A stretch of 64,000 bases of DNA from Paenibacillus dendritiformis (GTDB lineage Bacteria; Bacillota; Bacilli; Paenibacillales; Paenibacillaceae): NCBI RefSeq assembly GCF_015845845.1, contig NZ_LDIG01000274.1, positions 1 to 64,000 of the forward strand. The letters run 5' to 3'. The position numbers and the translations under genes were made by a program. Below, piece after piece: positions 17,762 through 26,449 of the stretch (its first letter is position 1; the number at the start of each line of letters is the position of its first letter). A model generated the notes under the pieces. The model was not told the DNA's origin, did not search any database, and saw only the letters and a list, made by a program, of their open reading frames with translations.

Positions 17762-18781
17762 ATGACTGAATTGCTGTCCGTCCGACAATTGAGAACATCG
17801 TTCATGACCCAGGATGGCGAAGTGCAGTCCGTCCGCGGCGTCAGCTTCGATGTGCGCGAGGGCGAGGTCATCGGCATCGTCGGCGAATCGGGAAGCGGCA
17901 AGAGCGTGACAGCCAAGTCGCTTATGGGCCTGATTCCGCCTCCTGGCGTCATCCGCGGCGGCGAAGTCCTGTACCGGGGCGAGAATATGCTGGCCCTGCC
18001 GGAGAAGCGGCTGCGGCAGATTCGCGGCAACCGCATCGCGATGATTTTCCAGGATCCGATGACATCGTTGAACCCGGTCGTCAAGGTCGGGGCCCAGATC
18101 ATCGAGGTGCTGCAGCGGCATAAGAAGCTGAGCAAGCAGGCGGCCCGCGCCGAGGCGATCGAGCTGCTCCGCAAGGTCGGGATCCCTTCGCCGGAAGAGC
18201 GGATCGATCAATACCCGCATGAATTCAGCGGCGGGATGCGCCAACGGGCGATGATCGCGATGGCGCTCTCCTGCCAGCCGGAGATTCTTATCGCCGACGA
18301 GCCGACGACGGCGCTGGACGTAACTATCCAGGCCCAGATTCTCGGCCTGATGAAGCAGCTCCGGGACACGACGAACACGGCCATCCTGCTGATCACCCAT
18401 GACCTGGGCGTCGTGGCTCAAGTATGCACCCGTGTCGTCGTCATGTATGGCGGCCTCATTATGGAGGAGGGCACGGTCCATGATATTTTCGAGCGGCCGA
18501 TGCACCCGTATACGCAAGGGCTGCTGCGCTCGATTCCGAAGGTGGCGAATGGGGAGCGGGAGCGGCTCTACAGCATTGAAGGCACGCCCCCGAATCTGCT
18601 GCATCCGCCGGAGGGCTGTCCGTTCCAGGATCGCTGCCCGCATGCGATGGAGCAATGCCGGCAGCTTCCGCCTTATGCCGTGACGGAGACGGGCCACCGC
18701 GCGCTCTGCTGGCTGCAGCAGGATACTCCAAGCGTTACGCTGGAGGCGGCCAAACCGGAGGAGGTGGAGCAGCATGAGTAA
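17762..18781 (+). CDS. Peptide ABC transporter ATPase (DppD/OppD type)
   Basis: 339 aa. Walker A GESGSGKS (about residue 38), signature FSGGMRQR, Walker [13 protein letters not shown], and switch His in ITHDLG. The C-terminal oligopeptide-transporter extension includes [14 protein letters not shown]; in DppD-type proteins such cysteines can hold an iron-sulfur cluster. The ATG at 17762 follows GGGAGTGGG. Its stop overlaps the start of the next ATPase by 8 bases. Confidence 0.93.
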   Translation: MTELLSVRQLRTSFMTQDGEVQSVRGVSFDVREGEVIGIVGESGSGKSVTAKSLMGLIPPPGVIRGGEVLYRGENMLALPEKRLRQIRGNRIAMIFQDPMTSLNPVVKVGAQIIEVLQRHKKLSKQAARAEAIELLRKVGIPSPEERIDQYPHEFSGGMRQRAMIAMALSCQPEILIADEPTTALDVTIQAQILGLMKQLRDTTNTAILLITHDLGVVAQVCTRVVVMYGGLIMEEGTVHDIFERPMHPYTQGLLRSIPKVANGERERLYSIEGTPPNLLHPPEGCPFQDRCPHAMEQCRQLPPYAVTETGHRALCWLQQDTPSVTLEAAKPEEVEQHE

Positions 18782-19760
18782 GCCGGATCAGACGCTGCTG
18801 GATGTGCGCGGCTTGAAAAAGTATTTCTATACCTCGAAAGGGCTGTTCGGAAAAAACAAGCAGACGCTGAAGGCGGTCGATGATGTCAGCTTCCAGATTC
18901 GGCGCGGAGAGACGTTCGGGCTCGTAGGGGAATCCGGCTGCGGCAAGTCGACGACCGGCCGCTCCATCGTCCGACTGTATGATGTGACCGCGGGCGAGAT
19001 CCGGTTCGACGGCACCGATCTGGCTCATCTGAGCGAACGGGAGCTGAAGCCGTTCCGCAAGCGGATGCAGACGATTTTCCAGGATCCGTATTCTTCGTTG
19101 AATCCGGGCATGAACGTGACGCAGCTCATTAGCGAGCCGATGGAGATTCACGGCTTCGGCACGAAGGCCGAGCGGCGGGAGACGGTGCTGGAGCTGCTGA
19201 ACAAGGTCGGGCTGAAGCCCGAGCATGCGGAACGGTATCCGCATGAATTCAGCGGCGGCCAGCGGCAGCGGATCAGCATCGCGCGCGCCTTGTCCGTCAA
19301 ACCGGAGTTCATCCTGTGCGACGAGCCGATCTCGGCCCTGGACGTGTCCGTGCAGGCGCAGGTGGTGAATATGCTGGAGGACCTGCAGGCGGAATTCGGA
19401 TTGACTTACTTGTTCATTGCGCATGATTTGTCGATGGTGCGCCATATTTCCGACCGCATCGGCGTCATGTACCTGGGCAAGCTGGTCGAGCTGGCACCGA
19501 GCGATGAATTGTACAATCATCCGGCCCATCCGTATACGCAAGCGCTGCTTGCGGCAATCCCGGTGCCGGATCCGAATGCGGCCAGCGGCGCCGCGGCGAT
19601 GCTGGAGGGCGATCTGCCGAGCCCGTTGGCGGGAGCGGCGGGCTGCCGCTTCGCATCGCGCTGTCCGTTCGCCACGGATCGGTGCCGCCAGCAGGAGCCG
19701 GAGTGGAAGGAGATCGCGCCGGGACATTTTGCGGCGTGCCATTTATATGAAGAGAAATAA
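18774..19760 (+). CDS. Peptide ABC transporter ATPase (DppF/OppF type)
   Basis: 328 aa. Walker [10 protein letters not shown], signature [12 protein letters not shown], Walker [14 protein letters not shown], switch His in IAHDLS. The C-terminal extension has [14 protein letters not shown]. The N-terminal segment with the insertion [19 protein letters not shown] is typical of OppF. It starts inside the previous gene's last codons, so the two ATPases are translationally coupled and should form the heterodimeric motor. Last gene of the importer operon. Confidence 0.93.
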   Translation: MSKPDQTLLDVRGLKKYFYTSKGLFGKNKQTLKAVDDVSFQIRRGETFGLVGESGCGKSTTGRSIVRLYDVTAGEIRFDGTDLAHLSERELKPFRKRMQTIFQDPYSSLNPGMNVTQLISEPMEIHGFGTKAERRETVLELLNKVGLKPEHAERYPHEFSGGQRQRISIARALSVKPEFILCDEPISALDVSVQAQVVNMLEDLQAEFGLTYLFIAHDLSMVRHISDRIGVMYLGKLVELAPSDELYNHPAHPYTQALLAAIPVPDPNAASGAAAMLEGDLPSPLAGAAGCRFASRCPFATDRCRQQEPEWKEIAPGHFAACHLYEEK

Positions 19761-19857
19761 CCGGTTCCGCTAGGCTTGGAGCGGAGAAATGTGATATAAA
19801 GGAAATATGTGGGGAGGGGCCGATTTATACGGTTGCCCCGGCAAGGAGGCAAGGACA

Positions 19858-20316
19858 ATGGGGAATGAAGCGCGATTGTCGCAAAATACGGCGATTCTGC
19901 TGGAGCGTGCTCGGCGCAAAGGCTTTACGGACGAGCAGTTGCTGGGCATCATTCGCTCCGGCGATGTCAGCGAGCTGACGAACCTGAACGAGGAATGGTA
20001 TACGTACGATGATTTTCTGACGTATGCCGCCGAGCATGGCGAACCGTTGGAACAAGCCGTAGCGGAAGGTTACCGCATTACGTTCAATACGATGAACGGA
20101 TTGAAAATCTGGCTGGAAACGCGCTTCGGCATCGAGGAAGGCGTCGATTTCACCCGGGGCGAAGGGAAATATACCGGGCTGACGCTGTCTGAAGCGGACC
20201 TGGAGGCGCTCCGCTCCGCGCTGGCCGCGAACTGGGTTATCCTCGAAGAGGAAGGGGCTTCCGGGCCGAAGCGGACGGTTACGCTGTCCGTACGCGCCTT
20301 AAGCGGTCAGCAGTAA
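19858..20316 (+). CDS. Uncharacterised conserved-looking protein
   Basis: 152 aa, not recognised. Soluble, acidic and mainly helical, with no signal peptide, membrane span or metal motif. It contains the aromatic-rich segment NEEWYTYDDFLTYAAEHGE and a C-terminal strand-helix region starting at GLTLSEADLEALRSAL. ATG at 19858 with AAGGAGG 7 bp upstream; an in-frame ATG at 19807 has no site. Placed after the ABC operon with about 95 bp between, so probably a separate unit. Confidence 0.7.
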   Translation: MGNEARLSQNTAILLERARRKGFTDEQLLGIIRSGDVSELTNLNEEWYTYDDFLTYAAEHGEPLEQAVAEGYRITFNTMNGLKIWLETRFGIEEGVDFTRGEGKYTGLTLSEADLEALRSALAANWVILEEEGASGPKRTVTLSVRALSGQQ

Positions 20317-20356
20317 GGAATTAGCGCAAGGCATAACATTGTTATAGAAGAGCAGC

Positions 20357-20412
20357 ATGAGAAAATCGAACAAGCCGCCCGTATCTCCGCAGAGGAGATG
20401 CAGGCGGCTTGT
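20357..20412 (-). terminator. Hairpin at the 3' side of the flavoprotein remnant
   Basis: CAAGCCGCC/GGCGGCTTG outer stem with inner ATCTCC/GGAGAT pairing. The T-rich flank is on the minus strand (TTCGATTTTC). It looks like the old terminator of the decayed minus-strand gene. Confidence 0.6.
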
Positions 20413-20440
20413 GCCGTATGAAGAAGGGGCATCGGGAAGG

Positions 20441-20596
20441 TCAGTCGCGGAGAAGCTCGTCTGCAAGCCGCCGCGCATCTCGTCCGGCTCCGCAGAGGAG
20501 GGCCGAGCTGCGCGCCTGCTGCCACGGCATGCCGATGACGTACAGCCCCCGGCGGCCGGCGTGCGATGTCCCCGATAGATGAGCTGCCCGCTGTTC
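20441..20596 (-). pseudogene. C-terminal remnant of an FAD-dependent oxidoreductase
   Basis: Only about 51 codons of open frame remain, bounded upstream by a stop. The translation contains GLYVIGMPWQQARSSALL followed by CGAGRDARRLADELL. This matches the conserved C-terminal end of flavin-containing monooxygenase-like oxidoreductases, where GLYFxGLPW-x-x-x-RSSAL is typical. The rest of the gene is missing or unrecognisable. It is followed by a hairpin terminator on the same strand. The rest of 20317-20711 shows no other gene. Confidence 0.6.
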
Positions 20597-20711
20597 TCAT
20601 GAAAATATTTTTGCCGAGATCGCAAAAGATGTGTGCATTGTCCATTTATGGGCATCCCTGTTTTGTGATACAATAACGAATACGTGATTTTAGATGAGAG
20701 GGCTATGTCTA

Positions 20712-22298
20712 ATGAGCAAATCATTATCTGAAGTATTGAAGCAAGAAGTAGAGAAGCGGCGCACCTTCGCGATTATCTCCCACCCGGACGCCGGGAAGAC
20801 GACCTTGACGGAGAAGCTGCTTCTGTTCGGGGGAGCGATCCGCCTCGCGGGAACCGTCAAAGCCCGCAAAGCGAGCAAGCATGCGACGAGCGACTGGATG
20901 GAAATCGAAAAGCAGCGCGGCATCTCGGTTACGTCGTCCGTCATGCAGTTCGACTATAACGGCCATCGGGTAAATATCCTCGATACCCCGGGCCACCAGG
21001 ATTTCAGCGAGGACACGTACCGGACATTGACGGCCGCCGACAGCGCGGTTATGCTGATCGACGTGGCGAAGGGCGTCGAGAACCAGACGATCAAGCTGTT
21101 CCAGGTCTGCGCGAAGCGGGGCATCCCGATCTTCACGTTCATCAACAAGCTGGACCGCGAAGGACGGAATCCGTTCGAGCTTATGGAAGAGATCGAGCAG
21201 GTGCTGGGCATCCGTTCGGTGCCGATGAACTGGCCGATCGGCATGGGACGCCAGCTCTGCGGCGTGTATGACCGCATGAAGAAGCAGGTGGAGCTGTTCC
21301 AGGGCGACGATCATTCCGTCATTAAGGTGCAGAAGGTGGACGATTACCGCGATCCGGCCATCCGGGAAATCGCGGGAGAGCATCTGCATGACCAGCTGTG
21401 CGAGGAGCTGGAGCTGCTGGACGTAGCCGGAGACGAATTCGATTATGAGAAAGTGAAGCGGGGCGAGCTGACGCCGGTCTTTTTCGGCAGCGCGATCAAT
21501 AACTTCGGCGTGCAGACCTTCCTTGAGAACTTCCTCCAGTTGGCGCCGAAGCCGGCTTCACGCCAATCGACGGAAGGCCCGATCGAGCCGACGAATGAGA
21601 AGTTCACCGGCTACGTGTTCAAAATTCAGGCGAACATGAACCCGGCCCACCGCGACCGGATTGCGTTCCTGCGCATCTGTTCCGGGAAGTTCGAGCGGGG
21701 GATGAGCGTCAAGCATGTGCGCGTCGGTAAAGAAATCAAGCTGTCGCAGCCGCAGCAATTCCTTGCCCAGGACCGGGATATCGTAACGGAAGCCTACCCG
21801 GGCGATATTATCGGGCTGTTCGATCCGGGCATTTTCCGCATCGGGGACAGCTTGAGCCAGGGAGGGGCCGTCACGTTCGATGAGCTTCCGATCTTCTCCC
21901 CGGAAATCTTCGCCCGCGTCACGGTCAAAAACGCGCTCAAGCATAAGCAGTATCAGAAGGGCGTCGACCAGCTCACCGAGGAGGGAACGATTCAGGTGTT
22001 CCATTCCGCCAGCGTCTTCGAGGAGACGATACTGGGCGTCGTCGGCCAGCTTCAGTTCGAGGTGTTCGAGTACCGGATGAAGGCGGAGTACGGGGTCGAC
22101 GTGCAGTTGATGAGGCTGCCGTATCAATTCGCGAGATGGGTGACGGGGCCGAATATCGATCCGTCCAAATTCCGCATCAATTCGCAGCTTGTCAAAGACA
22201 AGTCCGGCAACTTCGTCGCCTTGTTCGAAAATGAATATGCGATGCGCACCGCCATGGACAAGATGCCGGAGTTGAATTTCCTGGAGACGGCGCCGTAA
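20712..22298 (+). CDS. prfC: Peptide chain release factor 3
   Basis: 528 aa translational GTPase that recycles RF1/RF2 from the ribosome. G1 is HPDAGKTT, the switch I region has RGISVTSS, G3 is DTPGH and G4 is NKLD. Length and the RF3-specific DWMEIEKQRGIS motif exclude EF-G. The ATG at 20712 matches the family start MSKSL; the frame extends six codons upstream without better support. A TACAAT -10 box lies at 20669-20674. Monocistronic, with a terminator downstream. Confidence 0.96.
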   Translation: MSKSLSEVLKQEVEKRRTFAIISHPDAGKTTLTEKLLLFGGAIRLAGTVKARKASKHATSDWMEIEKQRGISVTSSVMQFDYNGHRVNILDTPGHQDFSEDTYRTLTAADSAVMLIDVAKGVENQTIKLFQVCAKRGIPIFTFINKLDREGRNPFELMEEIEQVLGIRSVPMNWPIGMGRQLCGVYDRMKKQVELFQGDDHSVIKVQKVDDYRDPAIREIAGEHLHDQLCEELELLDVAGDEFDYEKVKRGELTPVFFGSAINNFGVQTFLENFLQLAPKPASRQSTEGPIEPTNEKFTGYVFKIQANMNPAHRDRIAFLRICSGKFERGMSVKHVRVGKEIKLSQPQQFLAQDRDIVTEAYPGDIIGLFDPGIFRIGDSLSQGGAVTFDELPIFSPEIFARVTVKNALKHKQYQKGVDQLTEEGTIQVFHSASVFEETILGVVGQLQFEVFEYRMKAEYGVDVQLMRLPYQFARWVTGPNIDPSKFRINSQLVKDKSGNFVALFENEYAMRTAMDKMPELNFLETAP

Positions 22299-22329
22299 CC
22301 GATTCGCATTCAAGCTTTAACAATAATCG

Positions 22330-22363
22330 AACCCCCTCATTCAAGATGATGAGGGGGTTCTGT
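22330..22363 (+). terminator. prfC terminator
   Basis: Perfect 11-bp stem AACCCCCTCAT/ATGAGGGGGTT with a short T-poor tail. It may also serve the convergent gene ending at 22389. Confidence 0.75.
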
Positions 22364-22388
22364 TGATAAGCGGATGATGGCTGAATTC

Positions 22389-23450
22389 TCATGTCGGCTT
22401 GCGGATGACGAGCAGGTGCATAAGATGGTTCAACTGCTCGGCTCTCACCTCGTAGCGGTGCCGTTCCAGCCAGCGGATGAGCCGGGAACGGTCGGCGAAG
22501 TATTCATCGAGCACCGCCTCGACGGAGGCCTTGTCGCCGCGGGCGTTCAACTCGTCAAGGAATGCGGCACGGTGCTCGTTATCCGTGAACATCAGATCCG
22601 CGATGACGATCCGTCCGCCGGGGCGAAGCAGCCGTCCCATTTCCTCGAAAGCAATCTCCTTCTGATCATCGGTGAGATGATGCAGCGCGTAGGTCGATAC
22701 GATGAAATCAAAGGCGACGTCCGCCAGCGGAATGGCCATCAGATTGCCCTTCAGCAGACGAATGGCCGGGTATTTCCCGCGGCATTGCTCAAGCATGGCG
22801 TCGGACTGATCGATGCCCGTCATGGCCGCCCCTTCGCGAAGGAAGCGTCCGGCCAGATTGCCCGTGCCGACGCCGAGCTCCAGGCCGTTTTCTCCCGGCC
22901 GGGGCGCAGCCTCCCGCGTCACCCGATCCAATATGCTGTCGTAATCGGCATGAACCCGCAAGGAATCGGTATTGTTCGCTACGGCTTCATCGTAGCGGCT
23001 TGCCTGCGCGTCGAAATTCCAACGATCGCGCCACTCCGCGCGCAGCTTCTCATAGCGCTGCGACTGTTCCCCGATATGATGTAATTGACTCACAATCTTT
23101 TCCCCCTCCTGTTCGGTCTCATCCATGTCCAATAGACGGCGCAGCATCCCCAGCAGACGCTGGAGCTCCGTATACTGCAAGGCCAACTGCTGCATTTGCT
23201 GGTTGAGATAAGGGCGCAGCGCCGCCAAACGCCCCTCCAGCGCTCCGTCAAGGCATTCCCGAATCTGATCGAGCGGCAGATTCAGCTCGCGCAGCGCGGC
23301 TATCATGCGCAGACGCTCGATATCCTCCTCCCGGAAGACGCGGTAGCCATTGTCCTCCTGCTTGGCAGGGGACAGCAAGCCCTTCTGCTCATAAAAACGG
23401 ATCGCGCGCGTCGTCAAGCCGAGCCGATCGGCAGCTTCCTGAATTTTCAT
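22389..23450 (-). CDS. MerR-type regulator fused to a SAM-dependent methyltransferase
   Basis: 353 aa fusion. Residues 1-70 are a MerR winged helix (MKIQEAADRLGLTTRAIRFYE and NGYRVFREEDIERL), then a dimerisation coiled coil to about 125. Residues about 150-350 are a class I methyltransferase with motif I ELGVGTGNLA (191-200), an acidic motif II region (AMTGIDQSD) and the post-motif IVSTYALHHL. The sensor domain of a usual MerR protein is thus replaced by an enzyme. ATG start with AAAGGAG. Autoregulation is likely, since a MerR-style promoter sits just upstream. The methyl acceptor is unknown. Confidence 0.88.
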   Translation of the reverse strand: MKIQEAADRLGLTTRAIRFYEQKGLLSPAKQEDNGYRVFREEDIERLRMIAALRELNLPLDQIRECLDGALEGRLAALRPYLNQQMQQLALQYTELQRLLGMLRRLLDMDETEQEGEKIVSQLHHIGEQSQRYEKLRAEWRDRWNFDAQASRYDEAVANNTDSLRVHADYDSILDRVTREAAPRPGENGLELGVGTGNLAGRFLREGAAMTGIDQSDAMLEQCRGKYPAIRLLKGNLMAIPLADVAFDFIVSTYALHHLTDDQKEIAFEEMGRLLRPGGRIVIADLMFTDNEHRAAFLDELNARGDKASVEAVLDEYFADRSRLIRWLERHRYEVRAEQLNHLMHLLVIRKPT

Positions 23451-23471
23451 AGGCCAGCTCCTTTCAGATGT

Positions 23472-23502
23472 ATTGTAACGCTTGACGCCGCGTTAAAGTA
23501 AA
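23472..23502 (-). promoter_or_regulatory. MerR-type promoter with 19-bp spacer and dyad
   Basis: On the minus strand, TTTACT (23497-23502) and TACAAT (23472-23477) are separated by 19 bp, the overlong spacing typical of MerR-activated promoters. The spacer holds the dyad TTAACGC-G-GCGTCAA with one mismatched pair. Confidence 0.75.
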
Positions 23503-23623
23503 GTCTCTATTTATAAATTCCTCTCTGTAAAAAGTTGAAGACTTCGACCGCAACGATCAGAACGCAGCGCAAAAACACGAATCCGTCTCGGGGAATCCGG
23601 CAGATCCGCGTTTTTGCATTCCA

Positions 23624-23854
23624 TCAGGCGCGGGGCTGATCGTCTTGATGCAGCTTATGCTGCAGCGTATCCACCATCTGTTGACGCAGCTCGCTGTCGC
23701 TTTCCTTCCAGATTACTTCGAACAGAACGCCAAGACCGGGAAGCGCCCGCTCATCATAATCGATAGAGCCTTCGATCATGTCAATGACATCTTTATCCGG
23801 CTTATTGGACACCTTCTGCATAATCGCCTGACGCAAGTTCAGCGTGACGCCCAT
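23624..23854 (-). CDS. sspI: Small acid-soluble spore protein SspI
   Basis: 76 aa. It carries the SspI signature: NLRQAIMQKVSN near the N-terminus and LPGLGVLFEVIWKESD in the middle, with a charged C-terminus. SspI is a minor forespore-specific SASP made under sigG in Bacillus. ATG with AAAGGAAGG upstream. In Bacillus sspI sits beside the rRNA methylase gene ysgA; here a SPOUT methylase lies about 1 kb away, so that neighbourhood is partly conserved. The gap 23855-24118 holds only the two genes' upstream regions. Confidence 0.9.
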   Translation of the reverse strand: MGVTLNLRQAIMQKVSNKPDKDVIDMIEGSIDYDERALPGLGVLFEVIWKESDSELRQQMVDTLQHKLHQDDQPRA

Positions 23855-24068
23855 TGGCAGCTTCCTCCTTCCTTTCAGTGCCGGTTACGTATCTATCCCC
23901 ATCGCAGCGCCACCCTGAGGGATGATTTGGCACAAAAGCCAGACATCCATCGGGATACACTATCGACTGACAGACGGCGAACCGGCACTTCGCGTATAAC
24001 GTTCCCCAATTGGGTGACCCTCATACGGGCGGACGGAGGCATCCTTTTATCTCGCTGGATGGGCGTGG

Positions 24069-24074
24069 TATAAT
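24069..24074 (+). promoter_or_regulatory. -10 element of the RCK gene
   Basis: Perfect TATAAT 44 bp before the RCK-protein start. A -35 match is poor. Confidence 0.45.
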
Positions 24075-24118
24075 TGAGATAGAATAAGCAGTGTCGGATG
24101 AATGGGGAAGGTGATAGT

Positions 24119-24787
24119 ATGACGGCTAAAAAGCAATTTGCGATTATCGGCATGGGACGGTTTGGCTCCAGCGTCGCGCAAAATTTGAGCAATATGAATT
24201 TCGAGGTGCTGGCCATCGACTCCAGTGAGCAGAAGATACAGGAAGTGGCGAATATCGTCACGCATGCCGTGTCGGCGGACTCGACGGATGAAGATGCGCT
24301 CCGCGCCCTCGGCATCCGCAACTTCGATGTCGTCGTCGTGGCGATCGGACAAGATATTCAATCCAGCATTCTGACGACGCTGATTTTGAAGGATCTGGGC
24401 GTGCCGATGATTGTCGTCAAGGCGCAGAACGAGCTGCACGGCAAAGTATTGAGCAAAATCGGCGCCGATAAAGTGGTATTCCCGGAGCGGGATATGGGAG
24501 CAAGGGTCGCGCATCATTTGATTTCGCCGAATATTCTGGACTATATCGAGCTGTCGGAGGACCATTCGATTGTGGAGATGCGGGCTTCCTCGCTGATGAT
24601 AGGCAAGAACCTGAAGGAATTGGATATCCGCGCCCGCTTCGGCTGCAACGTCATGGCGATCAAGAACAACGGCAAGACGAATATTTCGCCGTATGCGGAA
24701 GACCGGATACAGGATGGGGATATTTTGGTTATCGTGGGGCAGAATAATCATCTGAAAAACCTGGAACTGGCGTATGCCGAATCATGA
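24119..24787 (+). CDS. TrkA/Ktr potassium-channel regulatory subunit (RCK protein)
   Basis: 222 aa, the size of KtrA/KtrC. The RCK_N Rossmann domain begins FAIIGMGRFGSSVAQNL (nucleotide-binding GxGxxG) with acidic strand-2 end AID. The RCK_C domain (about 135-220) carries the putative c-di-AMP or ion-sensing fold. It gates a KtrB/KtrD-type membrane subunit in response to ATP/ADP. The ATG at 24119 follows GGGAAGGTGAT. No membrane subunit gene is adjacent, which resembles the unlinked KtrC of Bacillus. Its stop overlaps the next start (ATGA). Confidence 0.9.
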   Translation: MTAKKQFAIIGMGRFGSSVAQNLSNMNFEVLAIDSSEQKIQEVANIVTHAVSADSTDEDALRALGIRNFDVVVVAIGQDIQSSILTTLILKDLGVPMIVVKAQNELHGKVLSKIGADKVVFPERDMGARVAHHLISPNILDYIELSEDHSIVEMRASSLMIGKNLKELDIRARFGCNVMAIKNNGKTNISPYAEDRIQDGDILVIVGQNNHLKNLELAYAES

Positions 24788-25614
24788 TGAAACGCACTGA
24801 AACGATTACTTCCGTTCAAAATCCCCGCGTCAAGCGATGGGCGTCGCTGCGGGAACGCAAAGGCCGCAAGCAGGAAGGATGCTTCCTCGTGGAAGGCATC
24901 CATCTCGTGCAGGAAGCGCTTGCCTCCGGGGCCCCGGTAGAGGCTGTCCTGTGCGATGAAGCTCGCGATATTCCCGGGGAGCTGGTGCCGTATGCGGATG
25001 CGCCGCAACCCGCGGCGGCAGGCGGCGGACAGCCGGAATGGATCGGCGTCACGGATGCCATTATCCGCAAGCTGAGCGAGACGGAGACTCCGCAGCCGGT
25101 CATCGCGGTCGTGCGCAAGCCGGCTCTTGAGCCGGGCGCTCTCTTCGGCGCGGACATGCCGCTCGTGGTGGCGGTAGACGGGGTGCAGGATCCCGGCAAT
25201 CTGGGCACGATCATCCGCTCGGCCGACGCGGTCGGGGCGACAGGGATCGTCCTCGGCAGAGGCACGGTGGACGTGTACAACGCCAAGACGGTCCGCTCGA
25301 CGATGGGCTCGCTCTTTCACCTCCCGGTCGTCGAGGCCGACCTGCTGTCCCTGCTCCCCGAAGCGAAGGCGAACGGGATGAGGCTGGCAAGCACGAGTCT
25401 GCAGGCTTCGCATTCCTGCTACGGCTACGATTACCGGCAGCCGCTCTGGCTTGTCGTCGGCAATGAGGGCCAAGGCGTATCCCCGGCCGTACAAGCTCTC
25501 GTTGACGACACCTTGATTATCCCGATGCGCGGCCAAGCCGAATCGCTGAATGTCGCCATGGCGACGACCGTGCTGCTCTACGAGGCGATGCGGCAGCGGC
25601 ATTATGCGATATAA
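24784..25614 (+). CDS. TrmH-family (SPOUT) RNA 2'-O-methyltransferase, YsgA-like
   Basis: 276 aa. An N-terminal SpoU substrate-binding domain (about 10-110) is followed by the knotted SPOUT domain with motif 1 DPGNLGTIIRSADA, motif 2 VGNEGQG and motif 3 SLNVAMATTVLLYEA. It methylates ribose in rRNA or tRNA. A Pro/Ala/Gly-rich insert (about residues 68-84) lengthens the linker. The ATG overlaps the stop of the RCK gene, so the two are co-translated, although they have no obvious functional link. The exact target is not known. Confidence 0.92.
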   Translation: MMKRTETITSVQNPRVKRWASLRERKGRKQEGCFLVEGIHLVQEALASGAPVEAVLCDEARDIPGELVPYADAPQPAAAGGGQPEWIGVTDAIIRKLSETETPQPVIAVVRKPALEPGALFGADMPLVVAVDGVQDPGNLGTIIRSADAVGATGIVLGRGTVDVYNAKTVRSTMGSLFHLPVVEADLLSLLPEAKANGMRLASTSLQASHSCYGYDYRQPLWLVVGNEGQGVSPAVQALVDDTLIIPMRGQAESLNVAMATTVLLYEAMRQRHYAI

Positions 25615-25627
25615 ACGGTCAATGAGG

Positions 25628-25673
25628 TGGCAGAAGACCTTGAATCTACGAGGTTTTTTCTGCCATCTTTTTT
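25628..25673 (+). terminator. Terminator after the SPOUT methylase gene
   Basis: TGGCAGAA/TTCTGCCA stem with inner CCT/AGG pairing, followed by TCTTTTTT. Confidence 0.85.
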
Positions 25674-25775
25674 ATGCTTGGCTGGCACGCCGGATGACAT
25701 CCGTTGACTTTTTGAAGAAGATGGAATTCACCGTGGATGTAGGGGCTGTGAAAAAATACCGAATTTTATAAAAGG

Positions 25776-26294
25776 TTGAGTGTATGGCGCACCGGCCTTT
25801 TTGCTTTCTGCTTGGGCGCTACCGCGATTCAAGACTTGGCTGCCATGCTGGTTCAGTTGAGCGGCAGCAGCGAAGCGGTCTCGGCCGCAGCCGCGCAGAC
25901 GGCCGATTTCCAAGAGCAGACGCATCATAACGTCGAGTATTTGGCTCAGGAAGTCACGGCGATTCATCATATCGGATCGGTAATGAGAGAGGTTGCCGAT
26001 CAGACGCATTTGCTCGGATTGAACGCAGCCGTCGAAGCGGCAAGGGCGGGAGAACACGGGAGAGGCTTCCAAGTGGTCGCGGAGGAAGTGCGGAAGCTGG
26101 CCGGCCGCACCAAGGAATCGCTGAATACAATCGAGGACAAGCTCGACCACATTCAAGCGAGATTGTCGGCTGTCCGGCATAATTCGGAGCAATCGTCCGC
26201 CCATGCGAGAGCGCAGGCGGCATCTTCCCGGGAACTGGCTTCTTTGGTGAAAATGATTGAAAAGGTGACAGCGCAGTTGGAAAGCGTAAAATAA
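25776..26294 (+). CDS. Truncated methyl-accepting chemotaxis signalling domain
   Basis: 172 aa. It contains the chemoreceptor hairpin tip [29 protein letters not shown] and the adjoining helices, but no membrane span, HAMP or sensory domain. The frame is open from 25752, yet every possible start (TTG at 25776, later TTG or ATG) lacks a ribosome binding site. It is therefore probably the surviving 3' part of a longer soluble receptor gene, not an intact one. If expressed, it could still join CheA/CheW arrays. No upstream missing portion was recognised in other frames. Confidence 0.55.
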   Translation: MSVWRTGLFAFCLGATAIQDLAAMLVQLSGSSEAVSAAAAQTADFQEQTHHNVEYLAQEVTAIHHIGSVMREVADQTHLLGLNAAVEAARAGEHGRGFQVVAEEVRKLAGRTKESLNTIEDKLDHIQARLSAVRHNSEQSSAHARAQAASSRELASLVKMIEKVTAQLESVK

Positions 26295-26449
26295 TTTGGA
26301 ACAAATATTTCTCTTATAGGCTATATCTCCGCCGCTTCTACTCTCTCCGCCGCATGAGGGTGTCCTTCTTTTTTGGGTGATGGCCGCATAGACTGGAATC
26401 GTACAGGCCAACCAAGATATCCGAGGACGGAAAGGGGGAGCGGAGAAGT

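Noticed and set aside
20299-20724. 141- and 112-codon minus-strand frames near the flavoprotein remnant
   Set aside because: They are in different frames from the recognisable oxidoreductase tail and show no motif; decay of the old gene left them open.
23880-24118. c-di-AMP (ydaO/kimA) riboswitch ahead of the RCK gene
   Set aside because: Such riboswitches control potassium genes in Bacillus, but its conserved GGG-GAG and CCGAA blocks are not found in order here.
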